A DNA stretch of 64,000 nucleotides from positions 1 through 64,000 of the forward strand of contig NZ_FQXJ01000005.1 in the NCBI RefSeq assembly GCF_900129935.1, given 5' to 3'. Each line of letters begins with the position of its first letter. Position 1 is the stretch's first letter. Of this stretch, positions 35,392-44,533 are shown one piece after another. The position numbers were made by a program, and so were the translations under genes. The notes under the pieces were generated by a model. That model did not search any database. It saw only the letters and a program-made list of their open reading frames with translations, and was not told the origin of the DNA. The stretch is from Desulfosporosinus lacus DSM 15449. GTDB lineage: Bacteria; Bacillota; Desulfitobacteriia; Desulfitobacteriales; Desulfitobacteriaceae.

Positions 35392-35817
35392 TTAGTTCCC
35401 GCAACCACAGCCTCCGCTTCCACAGCCTCCTGGATTACACCCGCCGGAATCACAGCTGTCATCTCCACAGGAACAACCGTCTGATGTCCCAGCAATAGCA
35501 CCAGCTAGAATAGCATTAACACTATCTAACATTTCCGTGAATTTGTCTTGCGCTTGCATATAAGCAGCAATGGAAACATTTGCTTCTACTTTAGCTTCAA
35601 TTTCATCCACTGCATTTTTATCAGCTTCAGAAGGCTCTTCACCACTTTGTTGTACTTCCATAAACCGCTCTTGAGCTTTCTGTAATTCTGCAATTAATTG
35701 TTGTGCTGAAGGGTCAGCAGCCATTGCATCTTCCATAGTGTGTAATTCAGAAAGCTCGGAACTTCGAGCAATGGCATCCGCCAAGAGTCGGGCATTTTCA
35801 ATAATTTCATTTGTCAT
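35392..35817 (-). CDS. YlbF/YmcA-family protein with cysteine-rich tail
   Basis: 141 residues. The first 105 form the helical YlbF/YmcA (DUF964) domain. In Bacillus, YmcA, YlbF and YaaT make a complex that binds Fe-S clusters and assists RNase Y processing and sporulation. Position next to miaB and mutS points to YmcA. The tail contains seven cysteines at residues 115, 117, 122, 127, 132, 137 and 139 in a Gly/Asp context, which would create a strong metal or Fe-S site. A perfect GGAGGTG site precedes the ATG. Confidence 0.85.
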   Translation of the reverse strand: MTNEIIENARLLADAIARSSELSELHTMEDAMAADPSAQQLIAELQKAQERFMEVQQSGEEPSEADKNAVDEIEAKVEANVSIAAYMQAQDKFTEMLDSVNAILAGAIAGTSDGCSCGDDSCDSGGCNPGGCGSGGCGCGN

Positions 35818-35905
35818 AGTGTATCAACACCTCCGAATATTACATTCTACATAGAACAGCATGATTCCTGCTTATAAATTGCATGCTTAAACAAATTCTA
35901 CCCTT

Positions 35906-37255
35906 CTATTCCTCAATGTTCCCCACCAGGGTCCAAGTTCCTGCTTCAGTGATCCGAATATTAACCAAAGATCCGACAAATTCCGAGGGTCCCTTAAAAA
36001 CAACAAGTTCATTTCCGCGGGTTCGCCCGACTAAGCGCTCTGGATTTGTTCTGCTGGGACCTTCAACAAGAATCTCGTAGGTTTTCCCGATCATCTCTTC
36101 ACGCCATGCTAAACTTTTGACGTTCTGAACACTCATTAGTCTCTGCAAACGTCGCTTTTTAACATCTAGAGATATTTGATCCTCCATTTCGGCTGCAAGG
36201 GTGCCCGAACGTTTTGAATACATAAAGGTGAAGGCATGGCTATAATGAATCATGTTCATTATTTCTAAGGTTTGCTCAAAATCTATTTCGGATTCGCCTG
36301 GAAAACCAACAATTATATCTGTGGTCAAGCTTGCCTTGGGCAAAATTTCATGAATCTTATTAACTCGACTAAGGTAGTATTCCCTGGTGTATTTCCGATT
36401 CATGCGCTCTAAAATGAAATTACTGCCAGACTGTATGGGAAGATGAAAGTGTTCGCAAAGTTTATTCCCACCAGCCACAGTTTCAATCAGTTTATCCGAT
36501 AAATCCTTAGGGTGTGAAGTAATAAAACGGATTCGCAAAAGGTTTGGTATTTGATCTACATCATGAAGTAAATCCGCAAAGTCATAGACCGGAGAAAATT
36601 CCTTGCCATAGGAATTAACATTCTGACCAAGTAACGTTACTTCTCGGCATCCACTGGAGACAAGGTCTGTGATCTCTTGAATAATCTCCTCTGGTTTACG
36701 GCTTCTTTCCCTGCCACGAACGTGAGGAACAATGCAATATGAACAAAAATTATTGCACCCATACATGATATTTACATTTGCTTGCAACTTGCCTTTCTCT
36801 GCTTGCGGGGTGGATTCCAACGGCATTTTTGGTTCTTGCCATACTTCCGCAACTTTCGCTCCCTGCTCAGCTTGATGCAGGAGAGCCGAGAAATCATGTA
36901 AATTATGGGTTCCCGCCCAAATATCAATATGGGGGGCTCGTTTCTGCAGTCGCTCTAGGGCCCCGGGTTGCTGAACCATACAGCCACTTATGGCTATCTT
37001 TAAGTTAGGATTTTTTTCCTTTAGCTTTTTTAGCTCCCCTATTTTTCCGAGTATTTTATTTTCAGCACTTTCTCTTACACAACAGGTATTTATAATCACT
37101 AAATCTGCATTGAGAAGATCATCAGAACTCGTATACCCTTCTTGTCTAGTGATCTGGGTCAATGTTTCAGCATCTCGTTCAGACATCTGACAGCCGTAGG
37201 CCAGTGTAACAACTTTTTTTCCTTTATCCTTATCCAAAGAATTTTTCAACTCCAA
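35906..37255 (-). CDS. miaB: tRNA-2-methylthio-N6-dimethylallyladenosine synthase MiaB
   Basis: 449 residues: N-terminal UPF0004 domain with three cluster cysteines (YGCQMSERD, NTCCVRESAENK, SGCMVQ), radical-SAM C-x3-C-x2-C in GCNNFCSYCIVP, and a C-terminal TRAM domain with LVEGPSRTNPERLVGRT. It methylthiolates i6A37 of tRNA made by MiaA. The start is a TTG with imperfect spacing from AAGG; a TTG six codons in is an alternative. It precedes the YmcA-like gene, as in Bacillus. Confidence 0.95.
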   Translation of the reverse strand: MELKNSLDKDKGKKVVTLAYGCQMSERDAETLTQITRQEGYTSSDDLLNADLVIINTCCVRESAENKILGKIGELKKLKEKNPNLKIAISGCMVQQPGALERLQKRAPHIDIWAGTHNLHDFSALLHQAEQGAKVAEVWQEPKMPLESTPQAEKGKLQANVNIMYGCNNFCSYCIVPHVRGRERSRKPEEIIQEITDLVSSGCREVTLLGQNVNSYGKEFSPVYDFADLLHDVDQIPNLLRIRFITSHPKDLSDKLIETVAGGNKLCEHFHLPIQSGSNFILERMNRKYTREYYLSRVNKIHEILPKASLTTDIIVGFPGESEIDFEQTLEIMNMIHYSHAFTFMYSKRSGTLAAEMEDQISLDVKKRRLQRLMSVQNVKSLAWREEMIGKTYEILVEGPSRTNPERLVGRTRGNELVVFKGPSEFVGSLVNIRITEAGTWTLVGNIEE

Positions 37256-37392
37256 ATCAACCTTTAATTCCTAATATCATTATAATAGTTTATTAAGACA
37301 AGAACAATTATTTATTAATTATGACAGCAAAAGTATTATGCACTTTCTCTATAGATTTTATAATTATATGACGTACAAAAAGTTATAGTTTA

Positions 37393-37500
37393 TCAATTCC
37401 GAGACACCCACTTCAAGTGGGTGTTCCTTATTCTACTTTGGTGGGGGTAGACTCCCCCACCGAAGTCTTGATGTTCAGCTTTAGCTGAGGGAGTTCACTA
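37393..37500. repeat. Palindromic repeat, fuller copy, overlapping the end of a carboxypeptidase gene
   Basis: It begins TCAATTCCGA, has a hairpin ACACCCACTT / AAGTGGGTGT (37404-37413 and 37415-37424), TTCCTTATTCTA, then GGTGGGGGT / ACTCCCCCACC, and ends with GTTCAGCTTTAGCTGA. A shortened copy is at 13360-13434. The serial hairpins resemble IS200/IS605-type ends. The repeat encodes the last 23 codons of the carboxypeptidase gene on the minus strand. Confidence 0.6.
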
Positions 37501-38747
37501 TGATTTTCTCTTCTTGAGCGCCTTACTTGCCTGCGCCAATAGCGAGTCTTATTCCTTTTATTATTTAAGGAAACGATTAAGAAAAACACGCCGGACAGAA
37601 GTATCGTTCCAACAATCCAAGTGGAAAAAGGGGAACCTAAGGTTTTCTTACCAGGGTCTGGTTGAACCGATCTTGAGGCTACTAGAGGAAAGGTATCTAA
37701 GTGAGTATCCCCATCAAGAATTTCTACTTGCGCAACTGCTTGTCCCTCTTCAACAGAGGTTAATTGGCTGTCAGATAAGGGAGATACCCGGAGATTAAGC
37801 ATCTCCTGCTGTTCGTTTACTTTTTGGGTCATATAGATCGGTCGGTCAATAATTAGATCTACAGGCTGATCATTAACTGAAATTGAAGAAATAGCAGTTC
37901 CCGCAGGTTTAAACGTCTTTGTGTCAAACTGAGTAAAGCCATATTCAAACATCTTTTGCATATCAGTGTAGATCTCACTTCCCGGCGACTTTAAAATCAC
38001 ACCAATAAGATGTCGTCCGTCTTTTGTAGCAGAGGCAACAAGACAATTCTTAGCTGCTTCAGTATAACCTAGCTTGATTCCATCAATGGCAGCGTCTCGC
38101 CATAAGAGTTTATTTTGGTTTACCATTAAGACTGGAACATCCGGCTTTGATCTTGAGATAGGTTGTGTTTTCGTGCGAACAAACTCTGCAAAGATAGGAT
38201 TTTGATAAGCGGCACGGGCAATAAGTGCCAAATCATGAGGGGTTGTAAGATGTCCGGTTTCAGTTAAACCCGTTGGATTAACAAAATGAGTCTGAGATGC
38301 TCCTATTTCAATGGCACGTTGATTCATCATTTCGACAAAGTGGGGCAAGTCCTTACCCACATGCTCTGCAAGAGCAACTGCTGCATCATTGGCTGAATTT
38401 AACAAGGTCGCGTAGAGAAGGTCTTTAAAAGCCAGTTTTTCCTCAGGCTCAAGGTATATTTGTGTACCATAAACCAGTTTATTGTTTAACATGGTATCGC
38501 TGGCAGTCACAATATCGTCAAAATTTCCGTTTTCAACTGCTAAAAGTCCGGTCATAATTTTAGTAGTGCTGGCCGGAGCCAACTGCTCATCTGGATTTTC
38601 CATAAAAATAGCTTGTCCAGACATTACATCAATCAAGTAGGCCCCTTCTCCGCGTACATCCGGCGGCAGAGAATTTTCGGCATAAGCAATGGGCGTAAAA
38701 CTCAACATAATAGAAAACGAAAGTATTAAAGCACTAATAAATTTCAC
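37428..38747 (-). CDS. dacF: D-alanyl-D-alanine carboxypeptidase (DacF-like), altered third motif
   Basis: About 439 residues from the GTG at 38747, nine bases after GGAGG. A signal peptide ends around AYA-EN. The S11 catalytic domain has S-x-x-K in LAPASTTKIMTGLLA and S-x-N in LNSANDAAVAL, but the third motif is K-L-G (IKLGYTEAAK) rather than K-T-G or K-S-G. A beta-rich C-terminal domain and a membrane anchor (WIVGTILLSGVFFLIVSL) follow. The extreme C-terminus is supplied by a palindromic repeat. It trims D-Ala from peptidoglycan; DacF-type enzymes act in the forespore. Confidence 0.88.
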   Translation of the reverse strand: MKFISALILSFSIMLSFTPIAYAENSLPPDVRGEGAYLIDVMSGQAIFMENPDEQLAPASTTKIMTGLLAVENGNFDDIVTASDTMLNNKLVYGTQIYLEPEEKLAFKDLLYATLLNSANDAAVALAEHVGKDLPHFVEMMNQRAIEIGASQTHFVNPTGLTETGHLTTPHDLALIARAAYQNPIFAEFVRTKTQPISRSKPDVPVLMVNQNKLLWRDAAIDGIKLGYTEAAKNCLVASATKDGRHLIGVILKSPGSEIYTDMQKMFEYGFTQFDTKTFKPAGTAISSISVNDQPVDLIIDRPIYMTQKVNEQQEMLNLRVSPLSDSQLTSVEEGQAVAQVEILDGDTHLDTFPLVASRSVQPDPGKKTLGSPFSTWIVGTILLSGVFFLIVSLNNKRNKTRYWRRQVRRSRRENHSELPQLKLNIKTSVGESTPTKVE

Positions 38748-38819
38748 CGATGTCTGCCTCCTATAAAAAACAAAAATAATAGATTGGAATTGCATAGCCT
38801 ACCTAATAACCAAACTTAT

Positions 38820-38847
38820 AGAAGACTTGGTTGAAACCAAATCTTCT
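38820..38847. terminator. Hairpin downstream of degV
   Basis: AGAAGA-C-TTGGTT and AACCAA-A-TCTTCT pair with one internal mismatch around a two-base loop, about 50 bases after the degV stop on the minus strand. No T tract. Confidence 0.4.
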
Positions 38848-38899
38848 AGCAATGAAAAATATCGCGGAGAAAAAAGGGACACTCCCCTAAGTAATTATA

Positions 38900-39751
38900 T
38901 TATTTCAGACAAGAATAGAAAAGAGCCAGCGTTCCGGGTCCAGTATGGCTGCCAACAACACAGCCGATTTCACTAATCCAGATATCTTTAACTTTAATGC
39001 GTTGGTGAATTTCCTCAATTAAAATTTGAGCTTCATCAAAACAAGCTGAATGTGATATTCCTATCACTTGCTCTTCAGAATTAACAATTTCTTGTTCCAT
39101 TACATCAACTAATTTGCGTATAGCCGCACGTCGAGTACGAACTTTCGCAAAGGGCTCAATCTTTCCTTCTGGGGTAATATGCAAAACAGGTTTAACATCA
39201 AGTAATCCACCTATAAATCCTGCTGGTTTACTAACCCTTCCCCCTTTAACGAGATATTCAAGAGTATCTAAGGTAAAAACGTAGCGTATGTGTTTGCGAT
39301 ATTCGAGAATAGTATTTTCTGCCTCTTCCCATGACGCCCCAGATTTCAAGATGTTCTGAGTGAAAAGAGCCAACAACCCATAACCAAATGAAGCTCCTAA
39401 GCTATCAATTACGTGTATTCGTTCGGGAGCTGAGGTCATCTCACGCATCATTCGAGCTGTCGCAACTGTTGAACTTAAACCTGAAGAAAGATGAATTGCT
39501 GCCACATCGTGACCTTCAGACAAGATCTTTTCATATGCTTCCAATAGAGTATTGGGATTTGGCTGAGATGTCTTAGGCAATTCCTTAAAAGTTTCAAATT
39601 TGGCGTAAAAGTCTTTTGTTTGTAGGTCTACTCCTTCTAAGAAGGTCTTACCGTCAATATTTACGGGCATAGGAACCGTAATAATGCCTGCATCATTTGC
39701 TTTGTCTAAAGGGATATCAGCCGCACTGTCAACAAGTACTTTGAAGGACAT
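38900..39751 (-). CDS. degV: DegV-family fatty acid-binding protein
   Basis: 283 residues opening with VLVDSAADIPLDKANDAGI and including TSQPNPNTLLEAYEKI and IHLSSGLSSTVATARMM, the ligand-binding serine/threonine pattern of DegV proteins. Family members (FakB type) bind a fatty acid for phosphorylation by FakA. No fakA is in the window. ATG after AGGAGG. It stands alone between hairpins. Confidence 0.92.
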   Translation of the reverse strand: MSFKVLVDSAADIPLDKANDAGIITVPMPVNIDGKTFLEGVDLQTKDFYAKFETFKELPKTSQPNPNTLLEAYEKILSEGHDVAAIHLSSGLSSTVATARMMREMTSAPERIHVIDSLGASFGYGLLALFTQNILKSGASWEEAENTILEYRKHIRYVFTLDTLEYLVKGGRVSKPAGFIGGLLDVKPVLHITPEGKIEPFAKVRTRRAAIRKLVDVMEQEIVNSEEQVIGISHSACFDEAQILIEEIHQRIKVKDIWISEIGCVVGSHTGPGTLALFYSCLK

Positions 39752-39921
39752 GCTACACCTCCTACAAAACGATACATGTTAGTTTAACATAATATTATTC
39801 TGGATGAACTAGGATTATCCTGCTATTATCGAACAAAAAAATAATGCCCATCATTCCGATGAGCAAGATTTCATAATTATTAAAATTCTAAACACATGTT
39901 AAGAACGAAATTCACCTTTGT

Positions 39922-40044
39922 TCAAGATGCTAACTGTTGAATGATTGCATGTTGTCCAAGGATTGCCATTAGTTTTGAAAGTTCTTGCTTCTTTACTACC
40001 CGATAATTCACTTCTTCTCCTTCAATCCACGTAACAAGAAACAT
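39922..40044 (-). CDS. Small protein, 40 residues
   Basis: ATG at 40044 follows AGGAGGGA at ideal spacing; an in-frame upstream ATG has none. The product MFLVTWIEGEEVNYRVVKKQ ends ILGQHAIIQQLAS, a compact alpha-beta-like microprotein with no membrane segment. No family was recognised. It is flanked by AT-rich DNA. Confidence 0.6.
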   Translation of the reverse strand: MFLVTWIEGEEVNYRVVKKQELSKLMAILGQHAIIQQLAS

Positions 40045-40140
40045 ACAATCCCTCCTCTTCTCATCTTGTATTATGTATACATAATACCATGAGTTAAGTA
40101 GAAATACAATCATATATCATAGTACCATTATAAAGTTTTC

Positions 40141-40578
40141 TTATCTTGGAGTAGGAATAGAGGCTTCTTGTTTTTCAAATACAGGTTGTAAACTTTGCCA
40201 TATTTCGTATTTACGGACATCTGCCAGATGACCTTCTTTGTTAAGAAAAACGTGAACGGTTTTTCCTTCTGTTAATAGCCTCTCATCACAATATATGAGA
40301 TAAGTAAAGGTTATACTTCGGGAAGTCATAGTTTCAATTTTCGTAACTACAGTAAGTTCATCATCATAATGAGCGGGTTTACGATAACGGCAATTTGCCT
40401 CTACCACAGCCAGACTTAAACCTTGTTTCTCAAACTCTGTATACGGGAGGTTTAACACTCTGAATAATTCTGATCTTCCGACTTCAAACCAAATTAGATA
40501 ATTAGAATGATAGACAACTCCCATTTGATCTGTTTCAGCATAACGAACACGCAGATTAGTTTTTGAAGATAATCCCAT
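40141..40578 (-). CDS. ybgC: Acyl-CoA thioesterase (YbgC/FcbC-like hotdog)
   Basis: 145 residues with the hotdog-fold signature RVRYAETDQMGVVYHSNYLIWFE, where the Asp in ETDQMG and the Y-H-S-N-Y segment form the 4-hydroxybenzoyl-CoA thioesterase-type active site. It hydrolyses acyl-CoA; the substrate range cannot be read from sequence. Divergent from the DUF896 gene. Confidence 0.88.
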   Translation of the reverse strand: MGLSSKTNLRVRYAETDQMGVVYHSNYLIWFEVGRSELFRVLNLPYTEFEKQGLSLAVVEANCRYRKPAHYDDELTVVTKIETMTSRSITFTYLIYCDERLLTEGKTVHVFLNKEGHLADVRKYEIWQSLQPVFEKQEASIPTPR

Positions 40579-40721
40579 TTAATGACCCTCTTTCAAATAG
40601 TCTTAGTTTGAATAAGTAAATAGTTTAGCTACCATAGTAAAGAATTTGTAGATATTCTTACTGCTATGTTATAATGTGCAAAAAATCTTCTCTGCCAGCG
40701 ATTAAAAAGGAGGATCTATCC

Positions 40722-40916
40722 TTGAGTACTTCACCCTTGCAAATATTTATCGAACGTATTAATGAGCTGTCTAAAAAACAGCGGTCTGTTGGTTTAGAAG
40801 AATGGGAACGGGCCGAACAAGAAGCATTGCGCCAAGAGTATTTATCATTTATTCGGGAACAAGTTAAAGATACCCTGAGCAAAGTTCAAGCTGAAGAGGA
40901 CCCCCCTATTCAGTAA
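40722..40916 (+). CDS. DUF896-family protein (YnzC-like)
   Basis: 64 residues from a TTG eight bases after AGGAGG. The sequence has IFIERINELSKKQRSVGLEE and LRQEYLSFIREQVKDTL, the two-helix hairpin of DUF896/YnzC proteins, which in Bacillus are SOS-linked or of unknown role. An in-frame ATG 16 codons upstream has no ribosome site. Confidence 0.88.
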   Translation: MSTSPLQIFIERINELSKKQRSVGLEEWERAEQEALRQEYLSFIREQVKDTLSKVQAEEDPPIQ

Positions 40917-41086
40917 CCACCATGGAGCAAGTATCGCCTTGCTCTTATTTTTATGTAATTCGACAATAAAGTATTTGATACCTTTAAGTAAATATTAATT
41001 CTCAGGATCTTCAAAATGTATTTGTTTTAACCAATAGGCAAATAATAAGTAGGATAGATAATCTATTTTAAGGAGGAGGATCATCT

Positions 41087-41374
41087 TTGCCGGAACGAAT
41101 TATTAAGTACGGAGGAGTAAAATTTCGAAATCTTGTTCCCCCTGTGAAAATAAACCGTTTTGTTAATCGTTTACCCCGCAATAAAAGAGAATCACTCTTC
41201 GAGATTGCCAGTGAGTTACAGAATGAGGGGCTGATTAGAGTATTTAATGACAGGTCACAGAGTACAATTGATAAAGATACTATTGATAATCAAATGACGA
41301 ATACAGGTAATTTTGATCACGATATCCCAGGGCTTAAAAGGAAGGTAAAGGATTCACTAACCCAGCCTAAGTAA
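41087..41374 (+). CDS. Hypothetical protein, 95 residues
   Basis: TTG start after GGAGGAGG. The protein is basic at the start (MPERIIKYGGVKFRNLVPPV), helical in the middle (NRESLFEI-like, KRESLFEIASELQNEG) and polar at the end. No membrane segment. Not recognised. It is followed by a strong palindromic terminator shared with the convergent pyk gene. Confidence 0.65.
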   Translation: MPERIIKYGGVKFRNLVPPVKINRFVNRLPRNKRESLFEIASELQNEGLIRVFNDRSQSTIDKDTIDNQMTNTGNFDHDIPGLKRKVKDSLTQPK

Positions 41375-41412
41375 AGCTATGAAATTAATTAATCGCCATG
41401 CGTGGCGCATCC

Positions 41413-41452
41413 GAATAAACGCGAATAGTCCATGGACTATTCGCGTTTATTC
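41413..41452. terminator. 40-base perfect palindrome, bidirectional terminator
   Basis: The arms GAATAAACGCGAATAGTCCA and TGGACTATTCGCGTTTATTC are exactly complementary with no loop. The plus strand continues TTATTTTAT. It lies between convergent genes (95-residue gene and pyk), so it probably ends both transcripts. Confidence 0.8.
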
Positions 41453-41496
41453 TTATTTTATCCCTTATTTAACACGAAACAAACTATACAATTTAG

Positions 41497-43230
41497 TTAT
41501 AGGATGCTCACTGAACCCTCATACATCATGCCTGTTAAGGCATCGACTGTCAAAGTCTGCCCGTCTTCAACCTTGGAAAAGGCATCTGCAGCACCAACAA
41601 TCGTCGGAATCCCATACTGTAATCCTGTGATAGCAGCGTGTGAAGTCAAACCGCCCTCTTCAACAACTAATGCTCCCGCACGCGAAATTAAGGGTACAAA
41701 ACTTGCATCTGTTGACAATGCAATTAAAACTTCCCCATCGTTAAAAACTTCTTTCTCCGGGAATTGAACTTTGCGTGCTAATCCTGAATAGGATCTGCGT
41801 CCAATTCCAATCCCCTTAGACAAGATATTGCCCATTACTTGCACTTTTATCATATTTGTAGAGCCTACCTTGCCAATAGGGACACCGGCGGTAATAACAA
41901 CGACATCGCCAGCGTGAATATAGTTTTGATTTAAAGATGTATTGACCGTGACTGACAACATTTCGTCTGTTCCAGAGCTTTCGGGAACTAGAATGGGTTG
42001 TACCCCCCATTGCAAAGATAGCTTTCTTGCGGTACTGGCAAATGGGGTTGCAGCAATAATCATGGCAATTGGTCGATACTTTGAAATCATACATGCCGTC
42101 AACCCAGAATGAGTAGGCGTCAGAATCGCAGTCGCCTGCAGGTCTTTTGCTATGGTGTAGCTGGCAAAACTGATCGCTTCGGCAACGTTAAGCTGAGTAT
42201 AACGCGAGGATACATTATTTAGACAGGTCTTTTCAGTACGCTTTGCCAGCTTATCCATCATTTGTACTGCTTCAATAGGATATAGGCCCGCAGCAGTTTC
42301 ACCCGATAACATAATAGCATCCGTTCCATCCAAAATTGCATTAGCAACATCACTTGCTTCTGCTCTTGTAGGCCTTGGTTGGCGTATCATGGAGTCTAAC
42401 ATTTGAGTGGCGACAATAACAGGTTTACCAAGTAAATTACACTTACGAATCATTTCCTTCTGTCTAATAGGGACTTCTTCCACCGGAATTTCAACTCCAA
42501 GATCTCCTCGGGCAACCATGAGGCCATCAGCTACTTCAAGAATGTCATCTAAGTTATTGATTCCTTCCTGGCTCTCGATCTTAGCAATAATATGGACATC
42601 TGCTCCCATTTCTTCAACAACCCTGCGGACGTCCAGAATGTTTAGTGCTTTACGTGTAAAAGAAGCCGCAATAAAGTCAATCCCTTGGGCGATGCCAAAA
42701 CGAATATCTTCAATATCTCTTTCTGTGACAGCAGGCAGGTCTATGTGTGCATTTGGTGTATTAACTCCTTTTTGAGATTTAAGAATTCCGCCATTTCTAA
42801 TGATAGTTCGAATAATTTCCTTGTCCACGGAGGTAACTTCTAAGTCAAGCTGGCCATCATCTATCAGAATATGGCTGCCGGGCTGAATTTTCCGCCATAG
42901 ATCAGTATAGGTGATTCCAACCCTTTGCTGATTTCCAAGGCTAAGGTCTGTGTCTAAAATAAACTCTGATCCATTAATCAAAGTAATTCCTTCTTCAGGA
43001 ACCTTTCCGGTACGTACTTCCGGCCCTTTAGTGTCCAGCAGTATCCCCAAATGTTTTCCGAATTTAGCCGCTTCCTTCCGTAGAGTCACAATTCTGCGGC
43101 TGTGTTCTTCGTGGGTTCCATGGGAAAAATTCAGTCGAGCAACATCCATCCCAGCTGCTAGAAGTGCTTGAACCTTTTCTTCAGACTCACTTGCCGGACC
43201 AATGGTACAGACAATTTTTGTCCTTCTCAT
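41497..43230 (-). CDS. pyk: Pyruvate kinase with C-terminal PEP-utilizing domain
   Basis: 577 residues. The barrel has TKIVCTIGPASESEEKV, DTKGPEVRTG, the MVARGDLGVEIP active-site stretch and LSGETAAGLYP. The extra domain of about 100 residues at the end (VVEEGGLTSHAAITGLQYGI) is the PEP-utilizer swivel domain with the TSHAA histidine, as in Bacillus-type enzymes. It catalyses PEP plus ADP to pyruvate plus ATP. It lies 19 bases after gap on the same strand, probably one operon. Confidence 0.96.
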   Translation of the reverse strand: MRRTKIVCTIGPASESEEKVQALLAAGMDVARLNFSHGTHEEHSRRIVTLRKEAAKFGKHLGILLDTKGPEVRTGKVPEEGITLINGSEFILDTDLSLGNQQRVGITYTDLWRKIQPGSHILIDDGQLDLEVTSVDKEIIRTIIRNGGILKSQKGVNTPNAHIDLPAVTERDIEDIRFGIAQGIDFIAASFTRKALNILDVRRVVEEMGADVHIIAKIESQEGINNLDDILEVADGLMVARGDLGVEIPVEEVPIRQKEMIRKCNLLGKPVIVATQMLDSMIRQPRPTRAEASDVANAILDGTDAIMLSGETAAGLYPIEAVQMMDKLAKRTEKTCLNNVSSRYTQLNVAEAISFASYTIAKDLQATAILTPTHSGLTACMISKYRPIAMIIAATPFASTARKLSLQWGVQPILVPESSGTDEMLSVTVNTSLNQNYIHAGDVVVITAGVPIGKVGSTNMIKVQVMGNILSKGIGIGRRSYSGLARKVQFPEKEVFNDGEVLIALSTDASFVPLISRAGALVVEEGGLTSHAAITGLQYGIPTIVGAADAFSKVEDGQTLTVDALTGMMYEGSVSIL

Positions 43231-43249
43231 ACAACAACCTCCTTCTAGC

Positions 43250-44260
43250 TTACAAACCTTTTGTTACAATAAGCTTCACGAAATCTAAAATCCGATTTGA
43301 ATAGCCCCATTCATTGTCATACCAAGCTAAAACTTTAGCCATTCGATCTCCCATCATCATGGTTGATAATCCATCTACAATAGAGCTGGCTGGGTTGCCA
43401 TTGTAATCGTGAGAAACTAAAGGCAATTCGTTATATTCGAGGTAGCCTTTCATCTTCCCATTAGCAGCTTGCCGTAAGGCAGCGTTTATTTCATCTCTGG
43501 TTGTTGGTTTACTTAAATTAACGACAAAATCAACCAAAGAAACATTCGGAGTTGGCACTCGTACAGCAAGTCCATTTAATTTACCATTTAATTCAGGTAT
43601 CACAAGGGTAACAGCTTTAGCTGCACCAGTGGTAGTTGGGATCATCGATTGATAGGCAGCTCTGGATCTGCGCCAGTCTTTATGCTCTAAGTCTAAAATT
43701 CGTTGGTCATTAGTAACAGAATGGGTGGTCGTCATCATCCCTTGTTCAATTCCAAAGGTATCCAACAGAACTTTAGCTACTGGAGCAAGACAATTGGTTG
43801 TACAAGAAGCATTAGAAACCACATGATGTTCTGCGGGATTATACAGATTTTCGTTAACCCCCATTACGATGGTAATATCTTCGTTTTTTGCCGGTGCAGA
43901 GATGACGACTTTTTTAGCCCCAGCAGTAAGATGCTGAGCAGCATCATCACGTTTTGTGAATCGTCCCGTTGATTCAATGACAATATCAACTCCAAGTTTA
44001 CTCCAAGGCAAGTCTAAAGGATTTTTTTCGGCGAAGATGTCAATTCGTTTTCCATCAACGAGCATTGTGTGTCCATCTATATCTACTGAATTGGGAAGGA
44101 CACCATGAACTGAATCATACTTAAATAAATGGGCTAATAAATCCGGACTTCCTAAATCGTTAATGGCAACGATTTCAAATGGAAGAGTTTGATTTAGCGA
44201 TGCTCGAAGTGTAAGCCTACCAATACGCCCAAACCCATTTATTGCTACTTTAATACTCAT
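43250..44260 (-). CDS. gap: Glyceraldehyde-3-phosphate dehydrogenase
   Basis: 336 residues with [18 protein letters not shown], the catalytic cysteine in [12 protein letters not shown], and [11 protein letters not shown]. It oxidises glyceraldehyde 3-phosphate with NAD and phosphate. The usual downstream pgk and tpi are absent; pyk follows directly. No CggR-like regulator gene is upstream. Confidence 0.96.
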   Translation of the reverse strand: MSIKVAINGFGRIGRLTLRASLNQTLPFEIVAINDLGSPDLLAHLFKYDSVHGVLPNSVDIDGHTMLVDGKRIDIFAEKNPLDLPWSKLGVDIVIESTGRFTKRDDAAQHLTAGAKKVVISAPAKNEDITIVMGVNENLYNPAEHHVVSNASCTTNCLAPVAKVLLDTFGIEQGMMTTTHSVTNDQRILDLEHKDWRRSRAAYQSMIPTTTGAAKAVTLVIPELNGKLNGLAVRVPTPNVSLVDFVVNLSKPTTRDEINAALRQAANGKMKGYLEYNELPLVSHDYNGNPASSIVDGLSTMMMGDRMAKVLAWYDNEWGYSNRILDFVKLIVTKGL

Positions 44261-44470
44261 ATGTTTAACCTCCTCATAATAATCAAAGATATAATATGTT
44301 CATGGTAAAAATAGTTACTCTCTTTTAACTCTATTCTGTGGACACTAATAAATCCCTGCTCCCCATTTGTATTCCTTCACAGAATTTTCCACATCGCCTT
44401 TCATTATCAGAGTTTCTATAAGAGTTTCATCAATATTGATAGTTAGTTTACCATCTATACTTCCCTAAAA

Positions 44471-44505
44471 AGAAAAAAACTTGCAAAGCCAAGGGCTGCA
44501 AGTTT
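44471..44505 (-). terminator. Terminator after the double P-loop gene
   Basis: On the minus strand AAACTTGC and GCAAGTTT arms with an inner AGCC/GGCT pair run into seven T residues, 29 bases past the stop. Confidence 0.75.
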
Positions 44506-44533
44506 AAATTAATAACTTAACTTTACAGAAGAG

